Below, one piece after another: positions 26,350 to 37,605 of a DNA stretch of 64,000 bases. Every line of letters starts with the position of its first letter. The stretch's first letter is position 1. The translations under genes were made by a program, and so were the position numbers. Source of the stretch: Bursaphelenchus xylophilus (Eukaryota; Nematoda; Chromadorea; Rhabditida; Aphelenchoididae); contig CAJFCV020000003.1 in assembly GCA_904066235.2 (NCBI GenBank), forward strand, positions 8,246,001 to 8,310,000, in the 5' to 3' direction. Below the pieces are notes generated by a model, which did not search any database, was not told the DNA's origin, and saw nothing but the letters and a program-made list of their open reading frames with translations.

Positions 26350-28277
26350 TTAACTGAGTGATCCTTGCAGATGAGGGTAGGGATAGAGAAGGGGCAGTTG
26401 CGGGAGAAGCCCCTCATTCAGGAGATCGATAGGGGTGGGACGTAGATTCGGATTGTAGATCACATGTTGCTGCTGTTGCAACAGTTTGTTGTTCAACTGG
26501 TTCAACTGTTGTAGCACGTTGAGTTGAGCGATGAGGTCGGTTTTGGGCCCGAAATCAAAGACATTCGAAGTCAAGGGCTCTTGTTTCAGCTCCATCGGAG
26601 AGGAGATGAAGATGGTAGGTTGAGCAATAGCTTCTTCTTGCTTGGGCTCATCAGCGATCAAAGGCTCAACCTCTTCAAGAGCGGCCAACTCCTTTTCCAA
26701 GGCTTCGTTTTCGGATTCGAGGGCTTTTTTTGCTTCATTCAGTTGAGTTTGACGTTCTTTCACAACCTGTAAACAAATAAGATTACTGTGTGATCTCCAA
26801 ATTCAATTTCTATTGTCTTTTGAAATTTTTGGATTCTTTGAACTTTGCTTTTTCCTCCAAATCCGTTGAAAACTGTTTTTTCTTTCCAAATCCGTTAAAA
26901 TTTCGGATTAATTAAAATAAATTAGCGCTAAACCTTACCCGAATGAAATTGCGGGCCCTTGTAAGAAGCGACAATGTCGTGTCGCGGGAAGATTCACAGT
27001 CTGGAGGAAGGACGGACTTCAAATGTTCGAGGTAATTGCGGAGATTGGCACGACGATTCTTTTCCAGCTCATTGTGGGCAGCTCTGTAATCGAAATGACT
27101 TGAATAAATTGTATTTTAACACTTGAATTGACTCTACTCTACTCTTCAAATGACTTAATTAATCTGGCTACAAATTTTCTACGAAATTTTATTCATTATT
27201 TGACTCATTGCACCCTGTATTTCTCGGTCTTTATGGGCTTTTTGATTGTGAATGCGTCACCGAATTCCATTAGAACTATTCGCCCAATTTAGGGCTCTAT
27301 GAGAGTCAGGAGACTTCTCCTCTCCCTCTTGTCCATGAATCACCCCCGCCAACCTTTGACCCAGCCCCAATTCTGTGTGCGAAATAAATAAAACTGGTCG
27401 AAGCGGGGAGCATGTGGTTAATGTGCGCCTAATGATCACGGCAGGGCGCACGGACGGTTCCCCGATTTCTTTTCCTCTCTTTTTCGCTGCGTGCACAATT
27501 GGTGTGTGCCCCGCGGCTTTCGAAAAGACACGTGGGCCACGTGAGTGCACGTGCGTTTCATGCCGCCGCCGAGTATAAAAAACGGCCCCAAAATTCGGAT
27601 CCGAATGGCCTGCAGACTTTGTTTTTCGTATAGAGCGGGGAGGGAAGGGACCCGAGGGCCGGAACAACACATCTTGGTCCCACAATTCGGCCCACAAATT
27701 ATTTATGAAGCAAAAATAAGCATGTCTGCTCCCATCCGAGTTGAATTACGTAATACGAGCAACAACAACATGTTACCCCATCGTTTACCTACGGAAGTGT
27801 GGGGGGAAAGCGTGCTCCGACTAATGAGAACAAGTCCATTATACATTGGGAAGTGACGTTCGGATCATATAACCCAAAAATGCCAAATTCTTCTACGTAA
27901 ACCCGATAACGTTTGAATAAATTTGATTGTGGGTGGTATGAATAAGATGTTAAGGTATCTCACCTGCTCTGTCTTGTAGAATGCGAGTTTCCTCGACTCG
28001 ATTGGTGGACCAAAGGTGAACTGGGTGCAGTCGAGTGCGAGGAGTTTGATTGGTTGGAGAGGGAGGACGGCGAGGATCTGTGGGACGATCCACTCGAGTT
28101 GAAGCCGTTGAAATTCCCCGAATCCAAGTTCATAATCTTGGGTTGGAGGTAGTGGTCTTGATAATCTTGCCCCAACTTGTACATGCCAATATCGTTCAAC
28201 GAATTGAGCAGGGGATTTGAGCGCTCCAACAACTGTGCCGCTCTCAGCAGCTGGTCAATGGTCAGCGATGCGTTCAT
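26350..28277 (-). CDS. mdl-1: MAD/MXD-family bHLH leucine-zipper repressor
   Basis: Three exons on the minus strand: 28277-27964, 27083-26939 and 26766-26350 (291 aa). MAD proteins dimerise with MAX, bind CACGTG and recruit SIN3-HDAC to oppose MYC. The N-terminus [18 protein letters not shown] has the amphipathic pattern of the SIN3-interaction domain. A Ser-rich linker (about 65-100) precedes the basic region and helix 1 ([20 protein letters not shown]), whose H, E and R residues are those that read CACGTG. The loop and helix 2 follow, with [17 protein letters not shown], which is characteristic of MAD rather than MYC or MAX. A leucine zipper and a Q/L-rich tail complete the protein. The 881-nt first intron splits the basic region and carries an E-box cluster. 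C. elegans mdl-1 is the natural orthologue; an MXI-type name would be equivalent. Confidence 0.93.
27529..27553. promoter_or_regulatory. Triple CACGTG E-box cluster in mdl-1 intron 1
   Basis: Three perfect CACGTG palindromes lie at 27529-27534, 27538-27543 and 27548-27553, spaced 9 and 10 bp apart, about one helical turn. CACGTG is the site bound by MYC/MAX and MAD/MAX dimers, so the cluster is a plausible autoregulatory element. The sites are seen; the function is inferred. Confidence 0.6.
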
Positions 28278-31200
28278 TTTCGTGTGGCTACAGTAGACGT
28301 CCGTTCAACAACAAACAACCTGGCGGACTTGGAACTGCAATTAAGCAGAGAAAGTAGAAGAAAAAATCTGAAAATACACCGCACTTGATTAATCTGCGGA
28401 ATGCACTCTCGCGTGAATGGCACGACTTAAACAAAACGGGGCGGGGCCCCGCGAAATGACATTTTGACTGGGTTTGACGCTAATTCTCGGTGCGTGGGCT
28501 CTCGGGGACGCATAAAAAACAACTGGGTCGTCTGAACGTGCAAATTAGCATGATGTTGGGGCCGAAGAACGGTGAGTAAAAGGTCAATAATGTAAATAAA
28601 AGCCTCGAATTAAAAACGGAGGGAAACAGAAACATTCTTTTTATATGATGATGATATGTCTGGATAAACAAAACGTCTGCATCATTACAAGCCTGTGTCT
28701 ATGAATAATCAAAGCGATCGGAAACACGGAGAAGCATGTGAAATTTCGAAAATTTCCAACTCTTCTCCCCTCTTTCGATCAGAACCAACACAAAATGACA
28801 AGGAATTAAATGGCTCGCCCCGCAGCGTGCGTGTGCCGTGGGTGTTCCGTTGGCCGTTCCGCCCCGTTCACACCCCTTCCCCCCTTTCCTCTCGCTCCCT
28901 TCTCTCCGTCCACCACTCCCGACGTTTTTAAAAGAACAGTTGTCGCGACAGCCGGACCCTATTTCTGAACACATGCACTTCGCCTCGTTTTTGTCGCTGG
29001 CTAAACATTCGAAAAGAATGCAGAAAAGAGGAAAGCGCAGAGTGTGCTCGGATGAAAAACTCCCCGCTTTCGCCCCAGCGAGCTGAACTTCACGTGCTTC
29101 GACGCGCTAAATGACCAGACAAGAGTCACGATGATAAAAATTTCTTGTTTTGCACGATATTTGGATGCGGGTTGAAAAACAATTCGGTATCGGGAAGGTC
29201 GCAGGCTTATTTGAAAGCGATCGCAAGACACGCTGACATGTGGAGCACTTGAAACACTTCAAAGTACAAAAGATACCAAGGGTAATCAAGATAGTTGAAT
29301 GGTCACAAAGTGCAGTAGAAATGGCAAACAACGGAAATTAAACGTTGTAAATGTTGGGGAAGGAGAGTTTAAGTCGATACAGGATTATGTTGCACAGAAA
29401 GTGATGCCAATCCAATCAAAAAACTAAATAAATAAAAATTTTGTGAGGAAATTGTCGAAGAAGTCGATTAAGCTGTTGAAATATATATCGTAATAAAATA
29501 AAGGTTGTTCATGACGATCAGCAGCTCCCTCGCGATCAGGATTCGGTCTTTAAAGCCCAATCACCGAGACCCGACCCCGACGTCGACACTCTCCATCCAG
29601 CGACTCCCCGACCTCGTCTTTTCGTTAACGTCAGAAGGCGGAAGAAAAGTGGGTGGGGTCGATCATTCCGCGACACTCGTGTGTTTGTCGCTTCGACCGA
29701 ATAAACAGCGAGGGTCTCGTGTACGACGTCAGGAAAGCCCGTCGCCACTTTTCTTTCTCTTCACTCTCCACTCGAATCGAACCGCGCCCTCTCCCCTCCT
29801 CTCCCTTCTTTTGCTCTTGTCACCTCGCTGATCAACAGCCCCGACCTTCGCACGTGAAAACGCAACGAGATGAGGGTCGAATTCAAGGCCAAGTGGGGGA
29901 TCGTCGGGCCCCACGATCACGAAGGGAAAATGTGACTCACACAAAAAGGGATTTTCGAAATTCGCTCAAAAAAAAAAACAATTTCCAAACGCGATAAATA
30001 GTAGCCTGCAAAAACCCGATCAACATGCCATGTTGACTAGATCGCGTCGACTCGGCTGCAAAGGAAAGAAAACCCCCATTAAACCGGACCTTGTGCTCGT
30101 CGGCGCACGTGAACAGCATTCGTTTTGGGGGGTTCGTTTCGGACAGTGGAATCCGAAGAGACGTCAGAGTGCGACCCCCTTCGGTTTGCGAAAAAAGGTC
30201 GCCGGTGCAACCGTAACCGTCAAACACCGGCGCGACAGATAAGCGACTGCACTGTGCAGAAGGAAAAAGAGAGAAGATCATTTCTTTTGGTGGGAAAATG
30301 AAAGAAAATGGTGAGAGGAGACGTGCGGACAAACAGATCGTATGCAAATGGAGAAGAAAGGCATTAAAAGTTGTAATGCGAGGATTACAATGAAAAAATT
30401 TTCATTAAATAGCGAGAAATGGGTACAAAATACGGAAGCAAAGTGCAAAGGTCCCAAGAGGCCATGTAGAGGCGTCTGATGGATATATCCGATAAGCTCT
30501 CGAATTCTCACGCAAATATCCGCGTAGGTTCGCCCCGAAGTAATCCAACCCACGTCAATACTGCCTCAGTTTCTTTCTTCTCCCGATCCCTCGACCTCGA
30601 AAGTCCCGCGAAACGAAAAATCGTGCAAAATTTGCAGTGAAATGTTGTCCCAGAACAAAAAAGTCTCCCGACTTCCGGCCTCACGAAGGACTTGCGGGAG
30701 AATAGAAGCAAAAACATCCCCACACTCAAGATGTCTGGCTCGATAGTGCAAAAGAACGTTTCACCCGACGTTTCGAATTTGTCACCACGTTTTCAGGACA
30801 CGGGTAGGACAAAAACGGAACGTCCATAAAAAACAACAGCCCACGGATGTCTGCCAAAGTCGGAAAACCCCGCGGGGCGGTTGATTCCGAGATCCGGGGC
30901 CGCGTTCTTGGCATGTCTGAAGCCGCATCCCTCTCATTTTTCTGCGGATTTCCACGAAGGGGATTCTTGTTTTTGTAACCAAAATAAATTTGATTGACTT
31001 TGGCTGGAGAACAAGCCGTCGTTAGCTTTGAAAAACAGTACGAAGAAGACGCTATTTATAGCCTCTTTAGTGTCTTCCGTCATGTCCTACATACAGCCTG
31101 CACCTTAACGAAAATCTCTCAGAAGTAACCAAAAACGAGTCCACTCTTTTAACATCACTGTCTGCATGCGTACTTACCGGCCGAATCCCGTCGGCGCTCC

Positions 31201-33983
31201 AGACAAACGGACGCAAATTTTCATGTTTACTTTCCCCCACGGCACATGTTACTTCGCCGGCATTGCACAACAACAAACACCAGTCATATACGGAGAATCG
31301 TGATTTCGAGGAGAGAGGCGATGAAGATGGAGAAAAGCGGTGCAATCAAAGACCGGCCCCCGGTCCACGTGGAGTGCACGATGGGCGAGAAGAATTGGGA
31401 ACAAGGATTCGTCTTTCTCCTCTCCTCTTCACCATTTATGCGACACGACGGGTCGCCCGAAAGCTGAGGGGGACCGGGGCTCGGGAATTTCCCCCCGCAA
31501 ACACTCGATTCTCACGCAACACGCGATCAGAGACATTAACTCGTCAGCGCGACGACAATCGATGCAGAGCGTGTGACCCGATGATAACACAATGTGACGT
31601 GCGCGGGATAAAGAGACGACATACGAAATTGAGGGGGAAGGAAGATTAATGTCGAACAACAGAAGACAACGGTTGACGCCCAGATTGATAACACGACAAC
31701 AACTCACGGTTCATTCGAGATTGTTTTGCTCGAGCCTTCGTAGGGGAGAGAGTTGTGTCAGGCACTACATCAAACTGACGACTCGAAAACATAACACTTA
31801 TGATCAGCATTTCCAAAACCATCTCTCCCGAAAAAAGTTATTCCTACTGTAGCTTCCTGTCAGTGGAATCCATTGACCTCAACGTAATATGTCACAAAAC
31901 TAATAACAATACAGCCGGTCTTCCGTTCCCCATCCAACCAGACCCCAATTTTCAGAACAAGTCGAGCAGAACGCCACAAACTTTTGAGACAAAAAACCAT
32001 GACTCACTGCTACGAAATTCGAGAGAGCGCGGAAATGGGGAACCCTCCATCGTGCACAGAAATCCAAACTCATCTTGAAGGGAATGCGGTAAGTACTTTG
32101 TCTTGAAACAATTCGAATAAAAATAGCAAACAAAACGAGAGCAGAGGAGTTGGGGAAGGCCAGACAAACATGAAGTTGAGTTGGAAGTCGGGTAAATTGA
32201 AAAAATGTAGGAGACAAGGAAGAAAATTAGAATTCGAAAGGTTCTACTTGGTTATAAAGTAACTTTTAGATCGGTCAAGAAATAGCTCAACTTACAACCC
32301 TTTAACTTTAGCGTTATGGCGCCGAAGATATTCAACAATCCTTGTAGATGACTGGCTTGACCTTTTGTCTTATTCAGGAACAAAAAATTTGACGCCTCTG
32401 GTAGTCGTATGTTCGCGACTTTGCAAATGCCAAAGGAATGCTGAACTTGTGTTAAATATCATCAGAAGCCGCGACACGCACTTTGAGCAATTCAACTGTG
32501 AACTGAACCCAGTTAAAGTGCAAAAACAAAGTATCTGTATCTGTGCTGCCTCCAAATTTAACAACGCCACACGAAGACAGTAATTTTGAGAGAAAACCAG
32601 ACAAAATATATTTTTGAGCCTTTTATACTGAATAAAGCACATGTGAAAGGGATTGACGCTTAATCGGAGAACAAAATAAACAACTATGCAAATCATGTGA
32701 AGCCCATAAAAGCTCCACTTCCTACTGATAACAGAAATAGTCGACAAAAATAAACGAGGACAAAGTCTGCAGTATACGTTTGTTTACTTTTTCCGACTTT
32801 ACTTATGACTGATCTTTAAAGGTCAGACAGGAATTCTGAATACATCACATGGAGTCGGATAGTGTAATGTGGCCCGCAGACGGCTCCGAAATATCAGGAA
32901 GTTTGCTTGCAGTAATTCAGGCGTATAGTTGTAAACATTACTGGGAATTTTGGCCTGAAGTAATTGGAAAATTGAGAAACTTATGGATAAAATATTATTT
33001 GGTCTTTGCTAATCTCCAGCCAATTCTGATGAGACTCTACGGAAATGAAACACGGATTTCCGCGGAATAAACCATGCAAAATACGCGAAAACTTAATGAT
33101 TTTCTTGTTCCGAAATTGAGAAAATAAAGATTTTTAGCAAGACATGTTTGCTGACGTTTTGTTTAGAACATTCCCATCGGAATTTGTGCCGAGTCTAATC
33201 AAAATCTCAACACTTTCCAACTTATTTTCAAAATTTTTTTGCGGAGTACGTCGACAGATATATTATACAATTTTCCTGAAGGTTTGGACTGCACGGAAAT
33301 TCACTTTGAAATTCAAATTTAAGCAGCATTTACTCTGACTCTGTTTCTCGTATGTTTACGGTTTTATTTTGTAAGGAATGGCAATTATAAGAGTACAATT
33401 TTTGGGGCAAAAGAACTGAAGCACAACAAAAAAATTTGTAGCAGTTTTTAGGGCGAAGAACACACGACATTTAAACTGTCTGCAACATTTCGTGTCGGCA
33501 CGGTATCCTAAACAAATGGGACCTAAAACTCGCACTGTAATTCAAGCACGACATTTGCAGTTGGAGTTTTTGAAGTCAAAGAAGTCGATTAAGTATCTCG
33601 TTACACCTAGCAGTTACAACTAAATCAAAATATCAACTAAAAAATTTATTGATTCTAAAATTTAATTTTGCCTAAACTAAAAATCTAATTTGCGAAGATG
33701 TTCCTCCGAAAGATTAGACGTGTAATTCGAGCACACGTGCATATACCTAAGATGTTCTTGTTATGAAGAAAAGAAGCTTATTTAAAGACGTCTAGGAAGT
33801 AAACATCACTAGAAACTATCCGTTTACAAGAAAACGTCCGTGTTGCACGTCAAACGAGGGGATATTGTAGCTCGAAGAAGATTGTGTACTGTGGAATCGA
33901 GACAACTGTTGTGCAATAGAGGATATAATATAAAGAGACTAGGGAGCAGTTCTGCACCTATCTTACAAACTGATTATACAGCG

Positions 33984-34183
33984 GCACGGAAGTGTTCCAA
34001 GTGCTTTGATGAGGAGTGAAGGCCGGGAAGGCCTGTAGGATACCCGGGCCTTATCAAGTTAATGAATTCTAAGCCTCTATGTAAATGTTTTAAAGGTAAG
34101 CTGTAAATGTTGCACTGTGCAGTTTTCTTCATTATGGGGGTCTCAGCGGAAGCTGAGACCTGAGGTGCACCCAAGTTCGGGTG
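33984..34183. ncRNA. Candidate structured RNA or repeat: four hairpins in 200 bp
   Basis: Four inverted repeats lie in series. The first, 33984-34004, pairs GCAC-GGAA with TTCC-GTGC. The second, 34019-34052, pairs AAGGCC-GGG with CCC-GGGCCTT. The third, 34139-34160, is a perfect 9-bp stem GGTCTCAGC/GCTGAGACC closed by a GGAA loop. The fourth, 34168-34183, pairs CACCC with GGGTG. I match none to a known RNA family. A repeat with foldback arms, or chance in a GC-rich patch, are alternatives. Confidence 0.25.
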
Positions 34184-34309
34184 GTTTCGTTATACTGTTT
34201 TCATATTGAGGTTTGCAGCTAATAAGTCTTTGACAAAATGCCACAGCTAAGAATACAAAAATTGAAACATTGAACTTGAGCCCCTCCTCCGCCAGATCTC
34301 ACCCTGAGC

Positions 34310-34368
34310 TCCGCGATGACTTCGAGTCTTCGCTCGGTCCAATAAAGAGCTTTGATTTATTTATTTAA
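34310..34368 (+). repeat. Possible 3' end of a non-LTR retroelement or SINE
   Basis: A GC-rich segment ends GGTCCAATAAAGAGC followed by the low-complexity tail TTTGATTTATTTATTT. LINE and SINE 3' ends often combine AATAAA with a short-period tail of this kind. No reverse transcriptase is readable upstream, and no target-site duplication was identified. Confidence 0.25.
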
Positions 34369-34898
34369 ACACGATGCAAACTCTTATCCGACATGTGACA
34401 TGCTAAGCCTTCCAAAGTTGTGTCAACCTAAGCTTACAAGTGTCGGGCTTGGATTGATGGCACCGATAGACAAGAAAATCGCCGAGAAAAAAATTTATCG
34501 CTCGAAATAAAACTGCCTTTCAATCCAGCAACGCGATTTTTTGCAGTTGCATTGTTCTCACTATTTTCCCGACAGACTGATCCAACGTTAGCACTTTTTT
34601 GTTTCCGCTATGCTAATAATAAACAAAAAACTAATATTTTATCGTTTATTAATCAGAAAAATATCCATTGGAATAAAATATATTGGTATGTAAAACTTTA
34701 TCGAGAAAAAGGAATACAAAAACGAAAAACTAAGACTTTCGCAGTTAAGAAAATCGCTATGATGTATATTATTCGGAAGTAAGATTCACAAAATAAATAC
34801 AAAACTCGGATTGTTTGAGAGATAAAGAAAGTGGGGTTCGTACAACTGAACTAACACATTACTTATTGAGAACTTTATTCGATTTCGGCTTAAAGAAT

Positions 34899-37593
34899 TC
34901 AAGGTTTTTGATCGTAGAAGTTGTAGGTGGGATTCTCGTAGCCGTTGATCTGCATTTTCGCCGCGTGCGCATCGTCGGGATTGCAGACATCCACTTCGAC
35001 GAAGCCTTGACGGGACGGCCTGTGCTTGAGGACAATGCCCACAATGCCTAAGGCGCACATCACGACGGTGGCGAGGACGATGAGAGTGGTGGGGGTGGTC
35101 CAACTGGTCGATTGCTCGAGAGGTTGATGGGACTGAAAAGGAAGAGGTAAATTCATATTTACTTGGCGCTTTGAGTTGATTTATTTCTATCGACACAAAA
35201 GTAAAAAAGAAAGTCAAGAACTTTAATTCCCATCTTTATATCCAGGATCGAAAAATTGTTGTTTTTTGACAGTTTAACCCTAAAAAAAATTCTAAACTTA
35301 CGTAATCAACCATCAGCTGATCCAGCTTAATGAAAGAAGGTCCAACTTCTTTCCTCACATAGAGATCCTCATTGTTTACAACAATATGACTCTCTTCCTC
35401 GTTGATGTCGTTCTCGTCATCCTCATCTTCCTCGTCTTCATCATCACCATTCTCATCGGAGTCATCCAACTTCTTAGCAACCTCGGTCTTCTCCTTGGGC
35501 TTCTCTTGAACAATAGGCTCTTTGATGATTTCAAATTCATCAGACTTAACCTTACTCTTGGCTTCACTTTCAGCCTCATCGTCTTCCTCAAATTGATCTT
35601 CATCCGAGTCAAAGTCGGCATCCTTTTCCTTGGTCAACTTCTTGACCTCTTCTTTCTTTTCCTTCCTCTTGTCAGAAGCAAGAATCTCGTCCAACGAGAT
35701 GAACTTGGTCTTATGTTCAGGCTTGTGCTCGTTCTCCTTCATAACCGAGTCCAAAACACTGGATACCTTGACCTTTCCGCTCTTGTCATAAGTTTCCTTA
35801 TAGAATTTGATCAATTTCTCATTAGCGTCAGCCGCTGGCGAGTCGACAATCTTGTGTTCCTCGGCATCTGGAGTGTTCTCCTTTCGGTATTCTCTCCAGA
35901 ATTCCTCCGCAATTGGGCGGAGTTGTCGCTCCAGATCTGGGAAGTCTCTGAGCATGGCCAAAGTTCCATTGATGCGGAGATCAATGTAGCGAAGACGATG
36001 GAGAAGCATTGGTTCGTAAGCTTGCGCGCTTTCAGAGTTGGAGCGGAGAAGGTGACGATAACGATGGAGCATGTAAGCGCGGTCTTTCTCTTCAGCTCGG
36101 ATGTAATCTTTAAGCGTTTTGAGGACCTGTTTCTTATTCTTGTGACCGACTTGCAATGCCAGGGCCATGCGATAGTCATGCGTAGCCTTTCTCTTCCTCT
36201 CATTCAGAGTGTTCTGGACTCTCTCGTCGTGAACTTGCTCCAATTGTCTTCGCTGATCCTTGTTCTCATTCTCCAAAGCAGCAACCGTCTTTCTGAACTT
36301 GTTGGTCATTTCGTCCTTGAACTTTTCGGCCTGGTTTGGATCCTTCTCCTTCATCGTATTGTACCGCTCGAACAGCTGGCTCCACTCATTAATCACCTTG
36401 GTCACCTTGCCGCGGTGTTTCTTTTCAAGTCGTTCCTGAGCGTCCTTATAACGCTCGTGTTCGTCGGCTTCGGGATCCTCATTGTAGTAGGGATCCTGTC
36501 CGTCGACGTCCTTGGTTTCGGAGTTGCTGGTTTCCTCATCATCTTCATCATCGTCATCGTCGTCGTCCTCATCTTCTTCATCGTCATCCAAGTTGTAGGA
36601 TTGGATGTCTTCTTCAATGTGAGATTCGACGTATTTGTCTTCAACGTCCTTGGGACAGCAAACATATTCAACTCCACGGAAAAGGCTGAGACCACATGGC
36701 TCCAGAAGGCCGAAAGAATGGAGTTTCATGGGCTTGTCGGTCTTCTCATCAACCGAGGTTTCGCATTGTTTCTCGCCCTTTTGTCGCCATTGGCGGAAAT
36801 CTTCGCAAGTTTCACGGCCAGAAACATGGCCAAACTTGCAGCGGCTGGGAACTTGAAGACTGTCAGCAGTGAACTCGCCTTCTACAAATTGCAAAAATTA
36901 CGTTTCAAACAAAAAATTAGACACAAAACAAAAAAAAAGACAGCGAAATTGTTATGGTAATATAAGGATGTCATGGAACCTACCCAAACACCGATAAGGC
37001 CGGATGTAGAAGCTCTTCTGACAATGCCTTCCGGTGTCTTCGTCGCACCAGCGTGGGATCTGCGAGATGTGTCCGTACTCCACAATATTTGTGATCTTTT
37101 TGTCCGGATACACCTGCAAACAAACCATTACTAAGCAGTAGGTAAATATTGAGAAATTTCTGATGCAATACTCACTCGTTTACAGTATTTTAAGATGTCC
37201 AATTTGCCTTGCAGGCAAGTGGCAACACTGGATGGGTCAGATTGCCATTCTCCGCTCTCGTTGAGGTACTTGTTCCTGTAGCCGCATTTGAATGCAACCA
37301 TGGGAATAAAGTTGTGATGGACATTTTCTTTCTTGTCAATTGACGCTGACACTGACTGGAATGGCTTTTATTAGCATGTTTTGCGTAATAAAATTATTTC
37401 GGAAAGCGATGATTTAATGTCATTAAAACATAAAGCATATTCGTTTTATTGATAGGCAAAAAGTTTCAATCTCATTTACAGAGTACCTAATCCCAAATAT
37501 AAGGCTTGTAGTAGAACTTACATGTATTTTTGATTGACATAGCGTCGCTAATATGGCCAATAGGGCCAAAGCCAACGGCGGACCGCCGACCAT
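34899..37593 (-). CDS. apl-1: Amyloid precursor-like protein
   Basis: Five exons on the minus strand: 37593-37522, 37355-37176, 37113-36984, 36881-35302 and 35132-34899 (731 aa). APL-1 is a single-pass receptor-like protein needed for moulting and neuronal function in nematodes. Residues 1-20 are a signal peptide (MVGGPPLALALLAILATLCQ). E1 follows: a growth-factor-like domain with FKCGYRNKYL and CLQGKLDILKYCKRVYP, and a copper-binding domain with VPSRCKFGHVSGRETCEDF and VEYVCCPKD. Next come an acidic Asp/Glu tract and the helical E2 domain (from ERYKDAQERLEKKHR to EEFWREYRKE). A second acidic linker leads to one membrane helix (TTLIVLATVVMCALGIVGIVL). The cytoplasmic tail ends in NGYENPTY, the sorting motif that binds PTB adaptors. 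As in other invertebrate APPs, I see nothing like Abeta between E2 and the membrane, and no Kunitz insert. Confidence 0.97.
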
Positions 37594-37603
37594 TACTCTG
37601 ACC

Positions 37604-37605
37604 CT
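37604..37605 (-). promoter_or_regulatory. Probable trans-splice acceptor of apl-1
   Basis: On the minus strand ATATTTTCAG ends 10 bases before the apl-1 ATG (37593). No upstream donor or coding exon is apparent, so spliced-leader addition is likely. Confidence 0.45.

Larger units (their letters stand above)
28278..34898. other. 6.6-kb non-coding interval upstream of mdl-1
   Basis: This lies upstream of mdl-1 and downstream of apl-1, so it is likely mdl-1 regulatory DNA. It is GC-richer from 28.8 to 31.7 kb, where open frames overlap on both strands with no domain, no signal peptide and no plausible splicing. CACGTG occurs at 29091, 29851, 30106, 31366 and 33734. From 33.98 to 34.37 kb there is a run of hairpins followed by an AATAAA-containing tail, annotated separately. 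Confidence 0.5.

Noticed and set aside
27257..27697. Open frames on both strands in the GC-rich part of mdl-1 intron 1
   Set aside because: They overlap in several frames on both strands, have no domain, and lie inside an intron whose flanking exons join in phase.
30278..31900. Many open frames upstream of mdl-1
   Set aside because: High GC and CG content lowers stop frequency. The frames overlap on both strands, and none shows conserved motifs, a signal peptide or coherent splicing.
34153..34161. CTGAGACCT, shared with the lin-4 microRNA
   Set aside because: Only nine internal bases match; the seed and 3' half differ, and the hairpin here is a 9-bp stem, too short for a microRNA precursor.
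35386..36960. 524-codon open frame on the plus strand
   Set aside because: It is antisense to the large apl-1 exon. Acidic, Glu/Asp-rich codons on the minus strand read as Leu/Val/Ile/Phe on the plus strand and lack stops; the hydrophobic product has no motif.
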